The notes below the pieces were generated by a model. It ran no database searches. It had not been told where the DNA came from and was given only the letters and a program-made list of their open reading frames with translations. A stretch of DNA of 64,000 nt from Thermincola carboxydiphila (lineage in GTDB: Bacteria; Bacillota; Thermincolia; Thermincolales; UBA2595), in assembly GCA_016841045.1 (NCBI GenBank), contig JAENZX010000006.1, positions 98,889 to 162,888 on the forward strand. The letters are read 5' to 3'. Below, in pieces: positions 25,888 to 33,632 of this stretch (the first letter of the stretch is position 1; the number at the start of each line of letters is the position of its first letter). The translations under genes and the position numbers were made by a program.

Positions 25888-25926
25888 AATGAGAGACCCT
25901 ACTTATTCAAAGTAGGGTCTCTCATT
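25888..25926 (+). promoter_or_regulatory. Perfect 17-bp hairpin before the prepilin peptidase gene
   Basis: The arms 25888-25904 (AATGAGAGACCCTACTT) and 25910-25926 are exact reverse complements around ATTCA. AAAAAGG, the likely ribosome binding site, follows directly. There is no downstream U-run, so it is not a normal terminator on the plus strand. It may be the expression platform of aptamer 3, an RNA processing site or a stabiliser. Confidence 0.6.
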
Positions 25927-25944
25927 AAAAAGGATGCTTATCTG

Positions 25945-26463
25945 ATGGAAATGTTAATAAAATTGGTGCTTTTTATGATGGTTACAATCTCTATATACAC
26001 CGATTTAAAAGAACGAAAAATATACAATGTTATTGTTGTCCCGGCCGCTGCAGCAGGAGTGGTGTTGAATACTATGGTCCGGGGGACTGAAGGATTGGTT
26101 TTTAGCCTTTTGGGACTCGGTGCCGGTCTTGGACTGCTCTTTATTCCTTTTGCCTTCGGTGGTGTTGGTGCCGGGGATGTTAAGCTCCTTGGTGCTATTG
26201 GGTCATTAAATGGATCGTTCTTTGTTTTTAAAACTTTTTTGGCAACGGGGTTAGTCGGCGGGATACTGGCAGTAATCGTGTTAATCAGGCAGGGGAATTT
26301 ATGGAGTACGATAAAACGTCTGGTGATGAGTCTCTACATTTTATCTGCCAGTATTTTCAAGGTTAACACTTTAAAAAGTTTAGAGAAAGCCGAGTATCAT
26401 GAATCCCTCCCGTATGGCCTGGCGATAGGAATTGGTACGTTTATGGCGTATTTGGTGGGGTGA
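25945..26463 (+). CDS. Prepilin peptidase (TadV/CpaA, A24 family)
   Basis: This 172-residue polytopic membrane aspartic peptidase has D20 in YTDLKERKIYN and D78 in GVGAGDVKLLGAIG, the two catalytic Asp motifs of the A24 family. It lacks the N-terminal methylase domain, as is normal for CpaA/TadV. It would cleave the Flp leaders at RG/QGMTEY. ATG 25945 is chosen because a start at 25870 would translate the 17-bp hairpin and has no ribosome binding site. Confidence 0.9.
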   Translation: MEMLIKLVLFMMVTISIYTDLKERKIYNVIVVPAAAAGVVLNTMVRGTEGLVFSLLGLGAGLGLLFIPFAFGGVGAGDVKLLGAIGSLNGSFFVFKTFLATGLVGGILAVIVLIRQGNLWSTIKRLVMSLYILSASIFKVNTLKSLEKAEYHESLPYGLAIGIGTFMAYLVG

Positions 26464-26467
26464 TATT

Positions 26468-26881
26468 GTGTTTATGTTTCACAAATTACGCAGAAATGAA
26501 AAGGGACAAGCCATTGTGGAGATGGCTTTGGTAATGCCGCTTTTAGTAATGCTTTTATTTGGGATAGTAGAGTTTGGCAGGGTTTTAAATACGTACATTG
26601 TAGTAACTAACTTGTCCAGGGAAGGAGCCCGGCTTGGGGCAGTTGGGGGCTCTGATACGGCGATTGTAGATTTTGTCAGAAATAGTGCGTCTACTTCCGG
26701 CTTTGATACTACGCAGATTTCAATAAGTCCTACTCCCACAAGTATCACTAAACGGGCCAGGGGCTCGTCGGTTATGGTTACTGTTTCTTACCCGGTTGAT
26801 ATTATAGCTCCGGTGATAGGGACAATTATCGGTGATCCATTTGTTGTCAAAAGTCAAACAACAATGCGGGTTGAAGGGTAA
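26468..26881 (+). CDS. TadE-like pseudopilin
   Basis: This 137-residue protein has the TadE signature near its N-terminus: EKGQAIVEMALVMPLLVMLL, i.e. G followed by QAIVE with Glu at +5, then a hydrophobic helix. It is probably processed by the peptidase upstream. GTG 26468 fits GGGGTGAT at 26457-26464. ATG 26474 is the alternative. It starts four bases after the peptidase stop. TadE-type minor pilins are needed for assembly of Flp pili. Confidence 0.9.
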   Translation: MFMFHKLRRNEKGQAIVEMALVMPLLVMLLFGIVEFGRVLNTYIVVTNLSREGARLGAVGGSDTAIVDFVRNSASTSGFDTTQISISPTPTSITKRARGSSVMVTVSYPVDIIAPVIGTIIGDPFVVKSQTTMRVEG

Positions 26882-26920
26882 TTTATACCTAACCTATGCC
26901 AATCAAAGAGGCGATATTAA

Positions 26921-27835
26921 ATGTTAGATTTGCTAAGGAGATTAAAGAACGAAGATGGGACAGTTATAGTTATATTGGCCCTATCTTTTACCATGTTATT
27001 GGGCTTCGCTGCTTTGGTAGTTGATGTGGGGCTCGTGGCCTTGGAAAAAGCACGACTGGTCAGAACTATGGATGCTACAGTTTTGGCCGGTGCACAAGAA
27101 CTGCCTGACACCTCGAAGGCTTTTCAGACTGCCTATGAGTATGCTATTCGGAACGAACTGGATCCCAGTCATTTAACGATTAGTTTTCCTACCGGTAACA
27201 AGCAAATTACCGCTTCAGCGAACAAAACTATAAACCTACACTTTGCTAAAATTCTTGGATTTAATCAGACCAATGTTAGTGGAAAAGCTACGGCCAAAAT
27301 TTCGCCGGTAAAAAATTCGACAGGTTTAATACCTATTGGTATTGATGAGAGTAATCTGCCCCTTGTTCACGGACAGCAGTATTCGATAAAAGTAGGCTCT
27401 CGTGATGCTGTTACCGGTTGGCTTGGGGTATTGGCCTACCCCGGTCAGTCTGGGGCAGATGACTATAGGAATTCTGCCCGCTATGGCTATAATGGTGTTA
27501 TCCAAATCGGGCAGAACATGGATAAAGCTACAGGAAACGTTTCAGGTCCAACTATTCAGGGAATAGGGGAAAGGATAGCTACTGCAAGTGAAACATGGGA
27601 CAATTATAGTCCTAATAGTGAGAGGGTGGCAATAGTGCCCATATACCGGGTTCTTGGTAATCTGCCAAGCGATAAAGTCAGAATAACCGGTTTCGCTAGT
27701 GTTTTTCTGGAGCAGGTAACAGGACAAGGCACCGAAAACTATGTACATGTCAGGTATGTCCACCATACTGTTTCAGGAGAAATAGATGACAATATCTCCG
27801 GTTCGTTTCTTAACAGTGTTCATCTCATTGAATAA
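26921..27835 (+). CDS. TadG-like pilus assembly protein
   Basis: This 304-residue protein has an N-terminal hydrophobic segment (NEDGTVIVILALSFTMLLGFAALVVD-type, residues about 10-35), then VALEKARLVRTMDATVLAGAQ, the usual opening of TadG/Flp-assembly proteins, and a large extracellular domain. No von Willebrand MIDAS motif is apparent. It may be a minor pilin or a tip/anchor component. It lies between TadE and CpaB in operon order. Confidence 0.8.
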   Translation: MLDLLRRLKNEDGTVIVILALSFTMLLGFAALVVDVGLVALEKARLVRTMDATVLAGAQELPDTSKAFQTAYEYAIRNELDPSHLTISFPTGNKQITASANKTINLHFAKILGFNQTNVSGKATAKISPVKNSTGLIPIGIDESNLPLVHGQQYSIKVGSRDAVTGWLGVLAYPGQSGADDYRNSARYGYNGVIQIGQNMDKATGNVSGPTIQGIGERIATASETWDNYSPNSERVAIVPIYRVLGNLPSDKVRITGFASVFLEQVTGQGTENYVHVRYVHHTVSGEIDDNISGSFLNSVHLIE

Positions 27836-27864
27836 GCTTTTGCACTAGAAAAGAGGGGAAACTG

Positions 27865-28620
27865 ATGTCCAATAAGAAGGTTTTGATGGCCGCGATGATC
27901 TGTGGTGTAATAGCGGCCGTTTTACTGAACTTTTATATTAAAGCTATTAAGACTGCTGCAGCTAATACAAAGACTAAGGCAGTAGCTTATGCGAATATGA
28001 ATATACCTGCTAAAACTCTTATTACTGCTGATATGATAAGCATAAAAGAGGTCCCGCTTGAGTATGCTCATGTTAATTCCGTCACTGAAGCTTCACAGGT
28101 GGTAGGTCACACAACCAAAGATTTAATAGCAGCTGGGGAGCAAATTCTTAATTCCAAGGTTATAGCAAAAGAAAGTACAGGTTCAACAATGGCCTACTCG
28201 GTGCCTCTTGGCATGAGGGCCATTGCTATTGCCGTAAATCAGCAATCAGGCCTGCTGGGACTTATTAATCCAGGGGACAGAGTTGATGTTATGGGAACTG
28301 TAGATATCGAAGAGCAAAGTAAGGATCCTAATGTAAAAACAGTCAACCATACTATGACTCATCTAATCATGCAGAATATTGAGGTGCTGGCTGTGGGCAG
28401 CAATTTTACGGATCCCAACACTGTAGACCCAAACGCCAAAAAAGAGGAGCAAGATAAAGGCGGGGGAGAAGCTACGGTTACATTGGCTGTTCCGGCCAGT
28501 GAAATGCAATTTTTGGTGGCGGTAAGTGATAAAGGTAAAATTACACTTGCCTTAAGGCCTGCGGGAGACAAAAGTGAAGAAGACAGAGCTGCTATTGATG
28601 CACTGCAGCTTCTCAGGTAG
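27865..28620 (+). CDS. cpaB: Flp pilus assembly protein CpaB/RcpC
   Basis: This 251-residue protein has one N-terminal membrane helix, then an SAF-type domain (VAYANMNIPAKTLITADMIS) and the CpaB core VPLGMRAIAIAVNQQSGLLG followed by NPGDRVDVMGT. AGAGGGGAAA precedes the ATG. In diderm bacteria CpaB acts at the outer-membrane secretin. No secretin gene is present here, consistent with a monoderm version of the Tad system. Confidence 0.92.
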   Translation: MSNKKVLMAAMICGVIAAVLLNFYIKAIKTAAANTKTKAVAYANMNIPAKTLITADMISIKEVPLEYAHVNSVTEASQVVGHTTKDLIAAGEQILNSKVIAKESTGSTMAYSVPLGMRAIAIAVNQQSGLLGLINPGDRVDVMGTVDIEEQSKDPNVKTVNHTMTHLIMQNIEVLAVGSNFTDPNTVDPNAKKEEQDKGGGEATVTLAVPASEMQFLVAVSDKGKITLALRPAGDKSEEDRAAIDALQLLR

Positions 28621-28635
28621 ACGGAGGTGGTTTAA

Positions 28636-29850
28636 GTGCCTATAAAAATATTGATTGCCGATGATGTTACCGAAACAAGGGAAAACATTAAACGCTTACT
28701 TTATTTTGAAAAGGATATGATGATTGTCGGTGAAGCTGCTGACGGAGAAGAAGCAATTGCAGAAACGAAAAAACTGAGCCCTGATGTTTTATTGATGGAT
28801 ATAAATATGCCGGTAATGGATGGTATCACTGCAACTGAAAAAATTTCACTGGAATACCCCAAGACTGCCATAATTATCGTATCTGTTCAGGGAGAGCAGG
28901 AATATTTGAAAAAGGCAATGGTTGCCGGGGCTCGTGAATATATGGTGAAACCATTCAGTTCTGATGAACTGGTTAATACTATCCGAAAGGTTTACGACTT
29001 TGAACAAAAGCGGCGTGTACAGCTTGCGGAACCTGCCGTAGTGAAGCAGATGCAGTCAGACCCTCAGCTTGTAGCTGTATTTAGTACCAAAGGCGGAGTG
29101 GGTAAAACTACAATAGCCACAAATTTAGCTGTGAGTCTTGCGGAAGAGACAAGGAAACGTGTTGTAGTTGTTGACCTGGACCTTCAGTTCGGTGATGTGG
29201 CGATAATGTTAAATGTCATTCCCAAGAGAACCATTACCGAGCTTATTCAGGACATCAACCAGATGGACGCTGAATTGATGGAGGGCTATTTGGTTTCGCA
29301 TCCTACAGGTGTCAAAGTTCTTCCCTGTCCGACAAGGCCTGAATACGCCGAGTTGATTACAGGTTCTCATGTGGAAAAGATATTAGGAATTTTAAAACAA
29401 AACTATGACTACATAATTATCGATACAGCCCCCTTTTTCCAGGAAACGACACTTTCGGCTCTGGATTTATGCCACCAGATTCTTCTTGTTTCTGCTCTTG
29501 ATTTACCAACAATTAAGAATGTCAAACTTGGTCTTGAAGTTTTGGACTCACTCCATTTAAAAGGTAAAGTCAGATTAATACTAAACAGGTCATCTAATGA
29601 CATTGGTATCAAGTGTGAAGATATGGAAGAAAGCCTGGGTTTAAAAGTTAAGGCGCATATACCCAGTGATGGTAGAACCGTTATCACTTCAGTTAATAAG
29701 GGGAGCCCCTTTGTTATCACACATCCTAATACAAAAGTAACAGGAAGTGTAAGAGAGCTGGCTGAAATGATAATGCCTGGTAACGAAAAAGTTACAATCA
29801 TGGAAAAGCCTGAAACTAAGAAAGGTTTCTTTGGAAGATTATTTGGATGA
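28636..29850 (+). CDS. cpaE: CpaE/TadZ-type ATPase with an N-terminal receiver domain
   Basis: This 404-residue protein has a receiver domain (about 1-120) with the acidic pocket IADD, phosphoacceptor D55 in LLMDINMP and the conserved Lys in YMVKPF, so it appears phosphorylatable. A MinD/ParA-like ATPase follows with a deviant Walker A (FSTKGGVGKTT, K152 and K157) and VVVVDLDLQFGDVA. TadZ/CpaE positions the pilus machine at the membrane or pole. GGAGGTGG supports the GTG start. The cognate kinase is not evident. The orphan DegS-like kinase upstream is one candidate. Confidence 0.92.
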   Translation: MPIKILIADDVTETRENIKRLLYFEKDMMIVGEAADGEEAIAETKKLSPDVLLMDINMPVMDGITATEKISLEYPKTAIIIVSVQGEQEYLKKAMVAGAREYMVKPFSSDELVNTIRKVYDFEQKRRVQLAEPAVVKQMQSDPQLVAVFSTKGGVGKTTIATNLAVSLAEETRKRVVVVDLDLQFGDVAIMLNVIPKRTITELIQDINQMDAELMEGYLVSHPTGVKVLPCPTRPEYAELITGSHVEKILGILKQNYDYIIIDTAPFFQETTLSALDLCHQILLVSALDLPTIKNVKLGLEVLDSLHLKGKVRLILNRSSNDIGIKCEDMEESLGLKVKAHIPSDGRTVITSVNKGSPFVITHPNTKVTGSVRELAEMIMPGNEKVTIMEKPETKKGFFGRLFG

Positions 29851-29879
29851 AGTAAATCCAGTTAGAGGGGTGGTCACCC

Positions 29880-31256
29880 ATGTCGCTGCTCAAAAGATTG
29901 GAAAAGGAAAAAACTTTTAGCCCTGAAGGTACTGAGAAATCGGAACACTTTACTGTTAATACTGCAGCAAAGATGGATCCATACAGGGAACTAAAAATAA
30001 ACATCCATAAGCAGGTTATTGAAGAGCTTGACAGTGAATTGCTTAAAAACCAAGGGGCAGAAGATGCTGATAATGAAAAAATTGCTGAAACCATTGAAAA
30101 CCTGGTTAATACCATGTTGGACAAGGAAGCCAGCTATGTACCAAGAGCGGACCGGGCCAGGATAATCCATGAAATAATTGATGAAGTAATAGGACTAGGA
30201 CCCATTAATCCGCTTCTAAATGACCCGTCTGTTTCCGAAGTCATGGTCAACGGGCCATCTCACGTATATGTTGAGCGAAAAGGTAAACTGGTTTTATCTG
30301 ATGTAACTTTTAGGGATAACGAACATGTGCTTCACATTATTGAAAAGATTGTTGCACCACTCGGCCGGCGTATTGATGAGAGTTCACCAATGGTTGATGC
30401 GAGATTACCTGATGGTTCAAGGGTAAATGCAATAATACCTCCCTTGGCACTGAGAGGCCCAACCCTTACTATACGGAAATTTTCTAAAGACCCTCTCAAA
30501 ATAGATGATTTAATTAGATTTGGAAGCTTAACTCCTGAAATGGCCAGATTTTTGGAGGCTTGTGTAAAATCCAGACTTAATATAGTTGTTTCGGGGGGGA
30601 CGGGTTCTGGTAAAACCACTACTTTAAATGTTTTATCTTCATTTATCCCTGATGATGAGCGTATTGTTACTTGTGAAGATGCTGCTGAACTCCAACTCCG
30701 TCAGGAACACGTGGTGACTCTGGAAAGCCGGCCACCTAACATTGAGGGGAAAGGTGCCGTTAGCATTAGAGATTTAGTCAAAAACTGTCTTAGGATGCGT
30801 CCTGATAGGATAGTTGTTGGAGAGGTTCGTAGCGGAGAAGCTCTGGACATGCTCCAGGCTATGAACACTGGTCATGATGGTTCTCTTACCACAGGGCACG
30901 CCAACTCTCCCCGGGACATGCTGGCAAGGCTGGAAACTATGGTGCTGATGGCAGGGATGGACCTTCCTGTCCGGGCAATACGGGAACAAATTGCCTCTGC
31001 TGTTGATATGATTGTCCAGCAGAATAGGTTAAAAGATGGGTCCAGAAGGATTACACACCTTACAGAAGTTCTCGGCATGGAAGGAGACACTATTGTACTA
31101 CAGGATATCTTTGTTTATGAGCAAAAGGGTGTGGATGAACAGGGTAAAATTATTGGACATTTTAAACCAACAGGTATCAGGCCGAAGTTTCTTCATAAGC
31201 TGGAGTCTTCAGGCATAAAACTACCTGATGATATTTTTAGTTCACACGCTTTTTGA
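29880..31256 (+). CDS. cpaF: CpaF/TadA secretion ATPase
   Basis: This 458-residue hexameric type II/IV secretion ATPase carries IIDEVIGLGPINPLLNDPSV, SPMVDARLPDGSRVNAIIPP, Walker A SGGTGSGKTTT (K245), the His box GHDGSLTTGHANSP and the Asp/Walker B region RMRPDRIVVGEVRSGEALD. It powers Flp pilus assembly and possibly retraction with TadB/TadC. GAGGGGTGG precedes the ATG. About 90 N-terminal residues are variable and charged. Confidence 0.95.
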   Translation: MSLLKRLEKEKTFSPEGTEKSEHFTVNTAAKMDPYRELKINIHKQVIEELDSELLKNQGAEDADNEKIAETIENLVNTMLDKEASYVPRADRARIIHEIIDEVIGLGPINPLLNDPSVSEVMVNGPSHVYVERKGKLVLSDVTFRDNEHVLHIIEKIVAPLGRRIDESSPMVDARLPDGSRVNAIIPPLALRGPTLTIRKFSKDPLKIDDLIRFGSLTPEMARFLEACVKSRLNIVVSGGTGSGKTTTLNVLSSFIPDDERIVTCEDAAELQLRQEHVVTLESRPPNIEGKGAVSIRDLVKNCLRMRPDRIVVGEVRSGEALDMLQAMNTGHDGSLTTGHANSPRDMLARLETMVLMAGMDLPVRAIREQIASAVDMIVQQNRLKDGSRRITHLTEVLGMEGDTIVLQDIFVYEQKGVDEQGKIIGHFKPTGIRPKFLHKLESSGIKLPDDIFSSHAF

Positions 31257-31270
31257 CGGAGGGTGATTTT

Positions 31271-32242
31271 ATGCAGCTTGCAATGGCTTTAATTATGGTC
31301 TTTTTCGCGGTAACCCTTTTTGTCTATGGCGTTTTCCTGGTAGCTACTTCCGGTAGAATTGAGCTATCTAGACGAATGCGTACCTACACGGCAAGGATTG
31401 GTGAGTTGGACCGGGGGATTAATTCGATTCAAAGGTTTAAAGGCTTTAACTGGAAGATGGCTTTTAGGGAGGCAAGCCGGATCTTTTCCGGCAGGACTTT
31501 TACTAAAAAAATAGAAACCGAGCTGATGAAGGCCGACATCCCTTTACGGGGTGAAGAATATATCATGATGAATGTTCTCCTTGTGGCCGGTTTGAGTTTT
31601 ATAGCTCTAGTAGGAACTCGTAATGCTGTATTGGCTTGGTTTGGCGGAATTGCAGGTTTTATTGTTCCTAAAATCCTGGTTAGCAGACTAAAGGCGAAAA
31701 GAATTCAAAAGTTTAACTCACAAATAGGGGATGCACTGGTAGTTATGTCAAATTCCCTAAGGGCAGGGTTTAGCTTCCTCCAGTCCATGGAGATGGTTTC
31801 AAGAGAGATGCCGAACCCCATTAGTGAGGAATTTGCCCATGCTCTAAGAGAGATGAACCTGGGTACTCCAACGGAGGAGGCACTGGTAAACCTGACTAAG
31901 AGAATTGACAGTGAAGATATCGACCTCGTAATCACTGCGGTTTTAATCCAGAGACAAGTTGGTGGTAACCTCGCAGAGGTTCTTGACAGTATATCTCACA
32001 CTATTAGAGAGCGGATAAGAATTAAAGGAGAAATTAAGACCCTAACAGCACAGGGAAGAGTATCCGGGATAATTGTGGGAGTCCTTCCGGTAGTGATAGG
32101 ATTAATATTATCACTAATTAATCCTTCGTATATCGGTGTGCTGTTTACCAATCCTATTGGGTGGGCATTTATTGTAGCTGGGATAATTTCGCAGACTGTT
32201 GGGATAGCTCTTATTAAGAAAACCGTAGATATAAAGATATAA
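31271..32242 (+). CDS. tadB: TadB inner-membrane pilus assembly protein
   Basis: This 323-residue type II secretion F-domain protein has an N-terminal membrane helix, two helices near residues 95-135 and a C-terminal pair. The T2SF core NSLRAGFSFLQSMEMVSREMP and LVNLTKRIDSEDIDLVITAVLIQRQVGGNLAEVL is clear. GGAGGGTGAT fixes ATG 31271. The TTG at 31253 overlaps cpaF. It forms the platform with TadC on which CpaF acts. Confidence 0.93.
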   Translation: MQLAMALIMVFFAVTLFVYGVFLVATSGRIELSRRMRTYTARIGELDRGINSIQRFKGFNWKMAFREASRIFSGRTFTKKIETELMKADIPLRGEEYIMMNVLLVAGLSFIALVGTRNAVLAWFGGIAGFIVPKILVSRLKAKRIQKFNSQIGDALVVMSNSLRAGFSFLQSMEMVSREMPNPISEEFAHALREMNLGTPTEEALVNLTKRIDSEDIDLVITAVLIQRQVGGNLAEVLDSISHTIRERIRIKGEIKTLTAQGRVSGIIVGVLPVVIGLILSLINPSYIGVLFTNPIGWAFIVAGIISQTVGIALIKKTVDIKI

Positions 32243-32259
32243 CCCGGAGGGATGACCTC

Positions 32260-33177
32260 ATGCTTTTTATTATTGTTTTTTTAGGTGCACTATCAGTTTT
32301 TTTATTAGTTTACGGTATTTATTTATCGTTAAACCGGGAGAGGCTTACCATTGTTCGAAGAATGCAGGGAGTTGCCCATACTTTGAAGCGGCAGCAGGAA
32401 CTGGATGATGAGCTGAGTAAACCGTTTTTTGATCGTATTATCCGTCCCATTTTAGAGCGGTTAGCAGCATCGATAGGAAAATCGACACCTGTAAAGAAAA
32501 AATTAAGTTTGCAGAAAAAACTAATGATGTCCGGGAATCCGCTGAACCTTGCACCAGGAGAGTTCCTGGCAATTCAGTACGTATTAACATTGGGTGCGGC
32601 AGCATGTGCAGCTTTATTTGCGATTTCACTGAATAGTGCACCCGGATTTATTGTAGTGGGCATAATTTTGGGAGCGGTTGCAGGACTTTTCCTTCCCGAA
32701 TATTATCTTAAGATGTTAGCTAATAAGAGGAAAGAGGAAATACAGGATAATCTTCCAGATGTCCTTGATCTCATGACTGTTAGTGTTGAAGCCGGGTTAG
32801 GCTTTGATGCGGCTCTTGTAAAGGTAACAGAAAAAATTAAAGGTGTAATATCACAGGAGTTTACCCGTGTGCTTCAGGAAATAAAAATGGGTAAGCCTAG
32901 AAGGGACGCATTGAGAGATTTGGGGAACAGGTCAGGCGTTGATGATCTGATCGCCTTTTTAGGATCAATTATTCAGGCAGACCAGCTTGGTGTCAGTATT
33001 GGAAATGTCCTTCGGCTGCAGTCTGAACAAATGCGTCAAAAACGCCGGCAGCGGGCAGAGGAAAAGGCCATGAAGGCTCCAATAAAGATGCTGATTCCGC
33101 TTATTCTTTTCATCTTCCCCACAATATTTATAGTGGTTTTGGGCCCGGCAGCTCTACAGATTATAGAGAAATTTTAA
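32260..33177 (+). CDS. tadC: TadC inner-membrane pilus assembly protein
   Basis: This 305-residue paralogue of TadB has the F-domain block NLPDVLDLMTVSVEAGLGFDAAL, then LGSIIQADQLGVSIGNVLRLQSEQMR and a C-terminal helix PLILFIFPTIFIVVLGPA. CCGGAGGGATGA gives the ATG start. It directly follows tadB with 17 bases between, as in other tad loci. Confidence 0.93.
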   Translation: MLFIIVFLGALSVFLLVYGIYLSLNRERLTIVRRMQGVAHTLKRQQELDDELSKPFFDRIIRPILERLAASIGKSTPVKKKLSLQKKLMMSGNPLNLAPGEFLAIQYVLTLGAAACAALFAISLNSAPGFIVVGIILGAVAGLFLPEYYLKMLANKRKEEIQDNLPDVLDLMTVSVEAGLGFDAALVKVTEKIKGVISQEFTRVLQEIKMGKPRRDALRDLGNRSGVDDLIAFLGSIIQADQLGVSIGNVLRLQSEQMRQKRRQRAEEKAMKAPIKMLIPLILFIFPTIFIVVLGPAALQIIEKF

Positions 33178-33190
33178 TAAGGAGTTTGGC

Positions 33191-33562
33191 ATGGTGGGAT
33201 TACAACTTGTGAATCAGACAAAACAGTTGGAAATAGCACAAAACGTTGAAGTGGCTGCTTCCTGGCTTACGCGTCTTAGGGGGCTTTTGGGAAGGGACAG
33301 CCTTCCTGAAGGCAGCTCTTTTATTTTGTATCCATGCAACTCTATCCATACTTGTTTTATGAAATTTAATATTGATGTGTTGTTTGTTAGCAGGGAAGGC
33401 ATTATTAAGCATATTATTGAAGATATGCCGGCATTTAAATTTTCACCCATTGTCAGGATGGCCCGGTTTTGTATTGAACTTCCCGCACATACTGTACAAA
33501 GTACCGGCACAACTATTGGGGACCAACTTAATATAACAGAGCAGGAGTTAAAGAGTCTCTGA
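33191..33562 (+). CDS. DUF192 domain protein
   Basis: This 123-residue protein matches DUF192 by TRLRGLLGRDSLPEGSSFILYPCNSIHTCFM-type sequence (GLLGR, then CNSIHTCFMKFNIDVLFV) and a final VQSTGTTIGDQL. The family has no known reaction and is usually exported, but no signal peptide is visible here. AAGGAG precedes the ATG and it is 13 bases after tadC, so it is in the Tad operon. Confidence 0.85.
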   Translation: MVGLQLVNQTKQLEIAQNVEVAASWLTRLRGLLGRDSLPEGSSFILYPCNSIHTCFMKFNIDVLFVSREGIIKHIIEDMPAFKFSPIVRMARFCIELPAHTVQSTGTTIGDQLNITEQELKSL

Positions 33563-33589
33563 TTTCCAATTGTGGATTTTTGCAGGAAT

Positions 33590-33627
33590 AACCCCCTTTA
33601 TGTAGAAATACGACCATAAAGGGGGTT
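33590..33627 (+). promoter_or_regulatory. Perfect 13-bp hairpin sequestering the diguanylate cyclase ribosome binding site
   Basis: AACCCCCTTTATG pairs exactly with CATAAAGGGGGTT across a 12-base loop. GGGGG in the right arm is the only plausible ribosome binding site for ATG 33633. No U-run follows, so translational control is more likely than termination. Confidence 0.65.
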
Positions 33628-33632
33628 CTGGT

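Noticed and set aside
25870..25944. Upstream start for the prepilin peptidase at ATG 25870
   Set aside because: It would translate the perfect 17-bp hairpin and lacks a ribosome binding site; ATG 25945 begins the normal CpaA sequence.
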